From contig NC_091046.1 of the NCBI RefSeq assembly GCF_963966145.1, positions 930,001 to 994,000 of the forward strand: a DNA stretch of 64,000 bases, given 5' to 3'. Below the pieces are notes generated by a model. It did no database searches, was not told the DNA's origin, and saw nothing but the letters and a program-made list of their open reading frames with translations. Of this stretch, positions 54,351-61,900 are shown piece after piece; positions within the stretch are counted from its first letter, which is position 1, and each line of letters opens with the position of its first letter. A program made the position numbers and the translations under genes. This DNA comes from Tenebrio molitor. Taxonomy: Eukaryota; Arthropoda; Insecta; Coleoptera; Tenebrionidae.

Positions 54351-54443
54351 AACCTTTCAGTTTAGTCGCCTTTTTAGATTTCTTTCTATTATTGCTTGCG
54401 AAAATGCCCAAACTAGTAAATTTAGTGTAGTTTTAGATTTAAG
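54345..54443 (+). other. Candidate intron (99 nt)
   Basis: The donor would be GAG|GTATAA at 54345 (phase 0), overlapping the TAA that ends the giant frame. The acceptor would be tttagatttaag, ending at 54443. Both sites are weak. The case rests on the phase-0 match to the next candidate exon and on the excellent donor that follows at 54483. If not spliced, the protein would end at KEV. Confidence 0.35.
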
Positions 54444-54482
54444 ATCGATCGAAAAGTCTCGCGTCAACGTGAACCAGATAAG
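54444..54482 (+). CDS. Candidate 13-codon exon
   Basis: The frame ATC GAT CGA ... GAT AAG encodes IDRKVSRQREPDK and ends at a near-consensus donor (ATAAG|GTAAGT, GT at 54483). That donor is the main evidence for an exon here. The start is uncertain: AGs at 54430, 54436 and 54443 are possible, and only 54443 matches a phase-0 exit from the giant exon. Upstream, the same frame meets a TAG at 54423. Confidence 0.35.
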
Positions 54483-54560
54483 GTAAGTGATGCGGCAATA
54501 CTGACGGGATGAGTGATGTCCGTAGACGACGTTAATGATCACGAAATTTTTCTCATGCAG
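54483..54560 (+). other. Short intron (78 nt)
   Basis: GTAAGT donor at 54483 and a good acceptor, atttttctcatgcag, ending at 54560. The length is typical of insect short introns. Phase 0 on both sides. Confidence 0.55.
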
Positions 54561-54674
54561 GAATCGCTGTTCCAAAAAGACTCTCTCGATCTCAGAGACT
54601 ATCTGTTCTACGAAAAACTCACCAAATCGGACAGTTATCTCTCCGTAATATTCGAAGAGGTCGACATCGATTGA
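54561..54674 (+). CDS. Exon of 37 codons ending at an in-frame TGA
   Basis: After the acceptor at 54560 the frame GAA TCG CTG ... reads 37 codons, from ESLFQKDSLDL through DYLFYEKL to IFEEVDID, then TGA at 54672-54674. The sequence looks coding: mixed hydrophobic and acidic, and open only in this frame and one R-rich shadow frame. The TGA is followed by GAA, then the ATG at 54678 in the same frame, where a clearly coding 620-codon ORF begins. So either this is the true end of one isoform, or the stop is read through, or an alternative exon boundary skips it, or the base is an error. The sequence alone does not decide. Confidence 0.45.
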   Translation, partial: ESLFQKDSLDLRDYLFYEKLTKSDSYLSVIFEEVDID

Positions 54675-54677
54675 GAA

Positions 54678-56499
54678 ATGTCGTTCACGATCCCTCAAAT
54701 CGCGATAACCTCAGAATCGAACGAACGGAACTCATCGACGACCAATATCGACGATGCTTTGACGGACGTGGAAGATCTAGACGAAGGAGATTCGACCAGG
54801 ATCAAATCTAATTTGAAAATAAAATTTATCGATGACGGAGCGACCACAGATCTCGAAGATCTGGAAGCTTCCGATACCGAAAACGACGCCAAAATTCAAA
54901 CCGTGTCCTTGGAAGATCTCCCTCTCGATCCTTGTAATGTCGAAGAGGCGATTTTTGGAAATTTGGGCAAACTGTCGCAGAGTTTGAAGATCAAGGACGG
55001 GGATTCGTCATCTCCTGACGAAGGTCTAACAGATGCTGAAAATTTCCTCACCGACGAGGAGCCCGATTTCGGGAAAACTCCAGATGCCGACGTTAACTTC
55101 GATGATTACCATTCGGATTACGTCAACATTTCCAGCGAATTCAAACAAAACGTGATGTCTCTCGCATTTCCGGTTTTAGATGTTGACGAACTGACCGATT
55201 TTGAATCGCTTGGTTCTGACAACGAGAGAGAACGCTTGGCGACCAAAGCGAAGACTAAAAGACGCAAAACCAGAGGTTGTTACAAAAGTAGAGACACTAA
55301 CGATGATCACAAGACAACTAGATGTTTGTTCAAAATGAAGAAATCTTTGTCGCACCCCGTTTGTCTCGATTCCCAGAATGGATTGGTAGGGTTCGAGTCG
55401 GACGGTGATGCTGAAGACAAGCAACTCTTGCAGTTTCCACTGTGCAAAACGGTAGCTAAGAAAGAGAGAAATGTTTTGACCGATACAGAGGAGATCGAAG
55501 AAGATTTCAAATGTAATGTTATCGGAGTTGAGGAGAAACAAAAATTTGTCGAGACCAAAGTAGACTCGACACACAACGCAACAGATGCGGAATCGGTCGA
55601 AGGGGAAATAGAAACGGAACCAGAGGTTGGGGAGATCGATCTTCCACCTCCAGTTCGTACCCTGATCGTGTTACACGAAGACAAGACACTGGTACCTACT
55701 ACGGAGATTTTACCGCTGAACGAAACCACTGTGGGAGGTTTACAAATCGAGGAAGATGTTGGAGTTACCGATACTGAACTTGTCGACGACGAGGGGGAAC
55801 TTTTAAATGTTGAAATTTATAAAAGAGGACCCACTCCTGAAATATGCGACTACGAAAACAGTAGCGTGGTGCATGGGGAGAACCAAATCGAGGTTCTTCA
55901 GCAAACGATTCTGGAACCTGTAACAGACACCGAAGATCTAGCTTTCGGTGACCGTTCTAAACGTAGCAAAAAACTTAAAACCAAAACATTGCAGGTGGTT
56001 TCTGCAAACGAACCACCCACGACCGATACGGAGGATTTTTATATGAGCGACAGCAACAAGTCGCCGTTAAAGAAACGAAATGTCGTCGGATTTCGAGAAT
56101 GTTTTATTGATTTCTTCATGAATGACACAGATGAAGTTATCATATCTTCGAAAGGTTCTGACGGTACTTCGGTTACACAAAATCGTCTCGATGTAACAAA
56201 ATCAAAGAGTGCCACAACCAGTCCAGATCTGACTGATGTTGAAGATCTGGCAACTTCGGCTGATGAGGATGTTCGTTCGAAAACAGCAACTCCTAGCGAG
56301 TTTTACAAAGATTTTGACCAACAAGGTTTGGCGAGGGTTCACATCGAAACCACCAAGAAAATCAATTTGGACTCTCCCAACGAAATAATGTACTTGAAAG
56401 GAGGTTCCTACCACCAGAACCACACCGATGTTGAGGTTATGTCCGATGATGATGAAGCGGATAAGGTCGAGGCATTTGTTGGTTCCGAGATGGCGAGAG
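54678..56499 (+). CDS. Acidic exon with repeated TDxEDL motifs
   Basis: The frame is open from 54678 to a TAA at 56538. I place the exon end at 56499 because the donor GAGAG|GTAAAA (GT at 56500) leaves phase 1, which is the phase needed to enter the 56676 exon in the frame that continues into 57420. A second donor (TTGAG|GTAAAT at 56537) leaves phase 2, and that path stops soon after 57420. The roughly 607 residues are acidic and disordered, with about a dozen motifs of the form TD-x-E-[DE]-[LFI]: TDVEDLDEGD, TDLEDLEASD, TDTEDLAFGD, TDTEDFYMSD and TDVEDLATSAD. These fit CK2 acceptor sites. The ATG at 54678 is simply the first in-frame Met after the TGA, and an internal acceptor could also serve. 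No known domain is recognised. Confidence 0.75.
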
Positions 56500-56675
56500 G
56501 TAAAATACAGTCTTATAGTTTTAAAGCCAGGTTGAGGTAAATATTGCTTGTTCATTTGCTTTAAACACGATATTGCTATTTGGTGGTTGCACAGGTAAGT
56601 GTTTGCATGCTAGATTTAGTACCAGTCCATCCAGACCGATTCTGATCGTTGACTAAAACCGTTCTTCTTTTATAG
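56500..56675 (+). other. Intron (176 nt)
   Basis: Donor GTAAAA at 56500; acceptor gttcttcttttatag ending at 56675 with a clear pyrimidine tract. If the alternative donor at 56537 is used, the intron is 139 nt. An AG|GTAAGT junction at 56593-56600 inside it resembles a fused acceptor and donor. Confidence 0.55.
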
Positions 56676-56744
56676 ACTGGGATGTCTCAAAGAAGTCAGC
56701 ATCACAAGAGGAAGCACCACCATCACAGGACGCAGAGCAGCAAG
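56676..56744 (+). CDS. Symmetric 69-nt exon (phase 1-1), possible cassette
   Basis: Bounded by a strong acceptor (cttcttttatag) and a near-consensus donor (AGCAAG|GTAAGG, GT at 56745). It is 69 nt, so skipping it keeps the frame. All three frames are open. Only entry in phase 1 (beginning DWDVSKKSASQEE and ending DAEQQ) gives an exit phase that continues into the long open frame at 57420, so that frame is preferred. The phase-2 reading (LGCLKEVSITRG) leads to a stop in the next exon. Confidence 0.6.
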
Positions 56745-57419
56745 GTAAGGATTTAGTTTAGTGATGAGCACAATTGTTGCACAATTGAGTGTTTGAGAAA
56801 TACATTCAAAAACTCTAGGAACAGTTGTGCTAAATTTCGGTTTTTCTCAACAAGCAGGTATTCAAGAAAGAAACGCGGCTAGGGTCATTTCCATTCATTT
56901 CATTATTTGGTTACTAATATTTAATAGTTTTATTAATTTTTCTTATTTAATTTACAAGCCAAGGGATGCTTTATGTGCAATATTAAAAAAAAATATACCA
57001 GTACTTACACGCATTACTCAATCATGATTAGTAGAAATTTACAATCAACAAAAATAATCTTGCTTCTCAATATTTTTTTGGGGTAGGTGAGCTTCCACTA
57101 AATTGAGTGGCGATCTAATTTATTTTTTCGTTGGCTTCTCTCTAGGTAATTTTTTTAATTGGTGGCGGATCGCTTGTAATGCATGCGCATGGCAACTAAT
57201 GCACAATCGCATCTTGACGCTTTAGTGAGCTTAAATCTGACCGTCTTAAGCTAGAACCACTGGCTTTTGGGGCGAGTTTTCTTTATTTAACATCATTCAT
57301 TATCATTGAAGCAGGTAATAAGACGAAACGAGATTTTTTTGCAAAGACAATCAAGCAAATATTCTTACTTCACAGCCAGGTTAATGCAGTTTCATGTTTT
57401 CTTTTTTTGTTTGTTGAAG
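56745..57419 (+). other. Intron (675 nt), AT-rich
   Basis: From GTAAGG at 56745 to the T-rich acceptor ttttctttttttgtttgttgaag ending at 57419. It holds a direct repeat of gcacaattg near 56768-56786. It also holds three further AG|GTA junctions: 56856-56859 (caagcag|gta), 57144-57147 (cttctctctag|gtaa) and 57313-57316 (gaagcag|gtaa). A 66-codon frame at 56827-57027 has no other support. No gene or mobile element is recognised. Confidence 0.6.
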
Positions 57420-58733
57420 CGACACCCAACTATGTAACTTACGAAAGCGTCCTGTTGAGACCGGATCGTGCCTCACCTCCCACACCCCCCGCCTCCTACA
57501 AACAGATAGACGCGATGCTCGAAAAGATGCTCTCCGACGTCGAAAAGCAAGAGAAATTGTTCAGTTTAGATTTAGATTTGCTCGAACCGAACGACGATTC
57601 TTTCGTTAACACTTTAGAGTTGGTACCGGAGACCGACGCGCTGATCGAGATACCCGTGCGGAAGTCGGAAGTTTACGAGAGTTTTCGGGAAATTCAGATA
57701 GAAAACGAGGACGACGAGGAGGAGCATCTGTCGAGTTTTTTGGTTAGAAACGCGAGAGCGGCGTCGAGCGAGTCGCTGAGCGACACCGAAGAAAACGATT
57801 ACGAACCCGTCGAGTACAATGCCTTAACTCACGCGTATCAACGGTTCGATTCGTACCCCGAGAGCGACATTTGGTTCGAAGGTACTTACAGGAACTTGAG
57901 CATAGTTCCTGAAGAGGACGAAGACGAAAGAACCAGTTTGCTGAGCAGCTACTCGAACTATCGCAGTCAAAGCATTTCTTCCAATCATTTTTCGTTGTAC
58001 GACGCGCCGGTACTTCGCGAACAAGAGATGAGCGATTCGAGCGACTCTCAGAGTACCGACGACTCGGATGAAGAAGAGCGTTTCGATAAAGACGAGAGTA
58101 TAGTCAAGGCGGAAGTCAAACTCTTGGTCAAAACGACGGATCGAGGGAAAGAAGCGATCGAGATCCGGTCGGTTCGCGAGTTTCTCGAAAATCCCTCCGA
58201 CAAAGCGGCGGTACCGGAAGTTAAGAAAAAGTCGCAGTTCGGGGACAAAATCAGCAGTCTGAAGAATAAATTTAGTAGTATAGTCGATCGCAGTAGGCGC
58301 AATTTTAGTTTCAAACCCAACGAAAACGAGGCGCGAGAGGAGTTACTGAAAGAGGGGAACAAACCGTCGTTTACGTTCCAACAGTTGTTTGTAAAAACTC
58401 CAGAACCTGAGAGCGAGGGTGCTCTGCAAGAATCTAAACGTTTCGGGAGTCGTAACGAACTAGTCGCCAGTTCGTCCGAGCGTTTCCCTTTGGTTTACGA
58501 TCCCGATGCTCCTCTGCGCAATGACGATGTCATTAGAGAGATCCGAACCGTGGACCTTCACGCTAACATTCCATTTTACCCGTGTTACAATCGGAGCGAG
58601 CCGAGTCAGTACGTTTTCAAAAGTCTTCCCTCTCCCCACACCAACCCCTTCACCGAGACCATCTCGAATCCGTTTAACGAGGGCGATCAGATCCCGAGAG
58701 CGTATTGCGATTGGTTGGAGGATGATGGCGGAG
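57420..58733 (+). CDS. 438-codon acidic exon with two NPF motifs
   Basis: Begins after the acceptor at 57418-57419 with phase 1 (G|CG gives Ala), reading ATPNYVTYESVLLRPD, then PPTPPASYKQ and a short predicted helix (IDAMLEKMLSDVEKQEKL). The middle is acidic and serine-rich (SDTEEN, SDSSDSQSTDDSDEEE). A basic segment (KISSLKNKFSSIVDRSRR) follows near 58240-58300. Near the end are NPF motifs at 58643 and 58667, the class bound by EH domains. The donor GCGGAG|GTAAAG at 58734 leaves phase 1, matching the acceptor at 58931. Without splicing the frame continues 16 codons to a TGA at 58781, giving a possible alternative C-terminus. No known domain is recognised. Confidence 0.8.
58643..58675 (+). 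other. Paired NPF motifs (EH-domain binding class)
   Basis: In-frame codons aac ccc ttc (58643-58651) and aat ccg ttt (58667-58675) encode two NPF tripeptides five residues apart, in TNPFTETISNPFNE. Each lies in acidic, hydrophilic, disordered sequence, as functional EH ligands usually do. Confidence 0.4.
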
Positions 58734-58931
58734 GTAAAGTCCGAGTGGTTGTAACACCCCCGAACTCATCCGCATGGTGTTGACAGTTTTATGTAGTTTA
58801 GGTTTTTTGCGTTTTTGACTTGACTAATCGCGCATTAACCTTGCTGCAGTAAGGATATTTGGATTTTTTTCTTTACTTAAGGTTAAATTAATGGTAGTTA
58901 GGATAGCTTGTTGGGAATTGCATGTTTGCAG
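58734..58931 (+). other. Intron (198 nt)
   Basis: Donor GTAAAG at 58734; acceptor ttgcatgtttgcag ending at 58931. Phase 1 on both sides. The first 50 nt can be read as coding to a TGA at 58781 if the intron is retained. The remainder is T-rich with stops. Confidence 0.7.
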
Positions 58932-61900
58932 GACTGTCAACCACGACCGAACGTTTAGTAGCTAGTAACGAAGAAACATTGCTAGACAAACCTTTAGGCC
59001 AGCAGCTTACTGGTTTATCTGTCATTGACGATCATTTAGTATTTGATTTGAAAACGGTATTCGATCAAACTAACGCTTTTATCCAATCTGAGTCACAACC
59101 CGAACCGTATGACGCGCTTGCGGACAAATATACGAGAAAAGAACCAGTCAATGATAAAAAAGTCGACGACAACAAGAATAACATGAACGAAAAGAAGAAA
59201 GCCAAAAAGGGTTTCTTCGGTTCGATCAAAACCTTCGTCGAAAGGTCGTTCGAATCCGATTCTGAATCGGAGAAATCCCCTAAAAAGTCGAAAAAACCTA
59301 AAAAAGAGAAAAAGAAAAAGAGCAAGGAGGAAAAACCGGCGTCCGAGCCAGGTTTACCTCCGAGGAAACCGAAACTACCGACTCCCCCATTAGCGCCAAG
59401 CGATTTGGACAGTATACCTTTTGCTGAAGTTTCGGTTAACGACTTACCCCCACCATATAAACCACCTGATGTGCCACCTAAAGAAGAACAAATCCCAGTC
59501 ACCGATCTAGATATTGATGTTGAAGTTAAACCAACAGTTACATTTGAAAAAGTTGTTCAGAAAGAGAAAACAGTTGTCGAATCAAAACTGATTGTGGAGG
59601 AAAAATCTGGTCAAGCTGCAGAAATAAAGGAAAAAGATGAGGAAAAAACTATAAAACTGCCGACTGTCGAAGTAAAAGAGAAAGAAAAGGTGAAGGAGAA
59701 AGAGAAGAAAAAGACGAAACCTAGAACTGTTGTAGTACAAGAAGTTACCAAGACGATTCAACCTTTAGTGATAGAATCAGAAGAGTTTTCCATAATCGTC
59801 GATCCGACTAGGAAGGAGTCGCCCAAAAAATCTAAAGAAACCTTCACGATTAACATAGACGAGACTATAGACAAGAGAGAAAGAGAAATAATGGAGAAAT
59901 CTCCAATTCTTTCGGAAGAAACAATCGTCAAGCCTTTGGCAGCTTTAGAAATGCAAACTGACGTACCTGTAAGACCACCCCGTTCCAAAGATCACATCTA
60001 CGAAGACATCGAGGAACCGGCTCCAGTTCCACAAGAACTCGTCAAAGAGATCACTACCGACTTAATACAAAACGAGATCAATTTTGGCGGTTGGTCGGAC
60101 GTAACTGCGACAATACCAGAAAAGGCCGAGAAGGAGGAAGAAATGCACAAAGAGATCGTCGAAAAACAAGATAAAGAAGTTTTGAAGGAAAAGGACGTTA
60201 AATCGAAAACTGACGAAGGTGAAGGCAAGAAGAAAGAAGAAAAGAAGGGTGGTTTCTTTGGCTTGTTCAAGAAAAAGGACTCCAAGAAAGACGACGAGAT
60301 TGCAACCGAAGAATCTGCGGAGGTCGAAAAAGTTGAAAAGGTTCCTCCTTCCGAAGCAGTGCTTAAGGATATGGCCGAGTCTAATAAGTTTTTGTTGGAT
60401 GAAGTGCAAAATTATCACGACGTTAGACCCGTAGTACCTAGTCAGGTAGACGATAGTTCTGTTGCTACTAATGTGGTTGTTGCTACAGCGGCAAAGCCGG
60501 AAGCCGAAGAAGTCACGATTCAATCAGAAGGTTTCTTCGGTTTGTTCAAGAAGTCTAAGAAAGAAGAAAAAGTTATAAGCGAAAAGAAACCAGAAGTTTC
60601 TGAGAAGAAGCCTAAAAAAGAGGAGAAGAAACTAGAAGAAAAGAAAGTTGCTGTTATACTTTCGCAAGAGGTCCTCAAAAACATGTTGGATTCTAAGCGG
60701 TTCTTAGAGGGTGAAGTTAAAAATTATCATGACGCCAAAAGTGTTGAGCCAGTGAAAATAGAGGATGGCGTGCATGTTGCCAAGGAATCTTCACCTAAGA
60801 AACGTGTAGAAGACAAACGTGAATCGTCTCCTAAGAAAACTGCAGAGGAAGGACGAGAATCTTCTCCGAAACCGGCGAGTGGATTCTTTGGTCTATTCAA
60901 GAAATCGAAAAAGGAAGACGCCGAAGGACTTGAAACTAAAGTGGTGCTTTCTGAAGAAGTTGTTAGGGAGATGAAAGAAACGGATGAATTTTTAGTTGGT
61001 GAGGTCACAAATTACCACGATGCGAAACCCGAAGAGAAGAAAATCGAAGTTGAAACCGTGAAAATAAGTGCCGAAAGTGTGGAATCGCAACCTGCGGGAT
61101 TTTTTTGTTTATTTAAGAAATCAAAGAAAGAGGAAGAACCTTTACTAGAAAAACCTCAATTATCGGAAACTACTCTCGAAGATATGGGCGAGTCAGATCA
61201 CTTTTTGATTGAAGATGTTGAAAATTATCCCGACGTTCGAACTGTTCAAGAAAAAATTATCGAGGAAGAAAAAAGGACAGAATCTGAGGAACAACCGTCT
61301 TCCGGTTTCTTTGGTTTATTCAAAAAGACCAAAAAGGAGGATGAAAAGATCGCACCGGAAGCTGCAACGAAAGAAGTTACTTTAGTGAAAGACACAACTG
61401 TGAGTGTCGAAGAAAAGCCAGAGAAGATTGTAGCCGTAGAAGATGAAAAAATTAAGAAAGTTGTAACGGAAGAGGTGAGGGAATCATCGCCAAAACCATC
61501 TGCAGGTTTCTTCGGTCTCTTCAAAAAATCGAAGAAAGACGAAGAAGAAACTATTCCATCTAGACCACCTCTTTCAGATTCTGTCGTTAAAGATATAACC
61601 GATACTAGTCAGTTCTTGTCGTCTGAGCTCGAAAACTACCACGATGTCAAACCGGCGAAATTTGAACCAATTGTGGAAGATAAAGTTGCAAAAGTTTCTG
61701 ACAAAGCGGTGGAGTCGTCACCAAAATCATCTCGCGGACTGTTCGACATCTTTAAAAAGCCCAAGAAAGAGCAAGAAGAGGTTACGAAACCAGTTATTTC
61801 CGAAGCTGCATTAAAAGACATTAACGACGCTGCCATATTCTTGAAAGGAGAAGTTGAAAGTTACGAAGATGTTAAGCCGGCAAAATTCGAACCGATTAAA

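Noticed and set aside
54561..54860. R-rich alternative frame after the 54560 acceptor
   Set aside because: Open for about 97 codons but composed of R, S and Q in the manner of a shadow frame; it ends in a stop and does not fit the clearly coding frame from 54678.
56827..57027. 66-codon ORF inside the 675-nt intron
   Set aside because: Short, AT-rich, hydrophobic and out of phase with neighbouring exons; no homology recognised.
58506..58754. 82-codon + strand ORF overlapping the NPF exon
   Set aside because: Alternative-frame shadow of the well-supported 57420-58733 exon.
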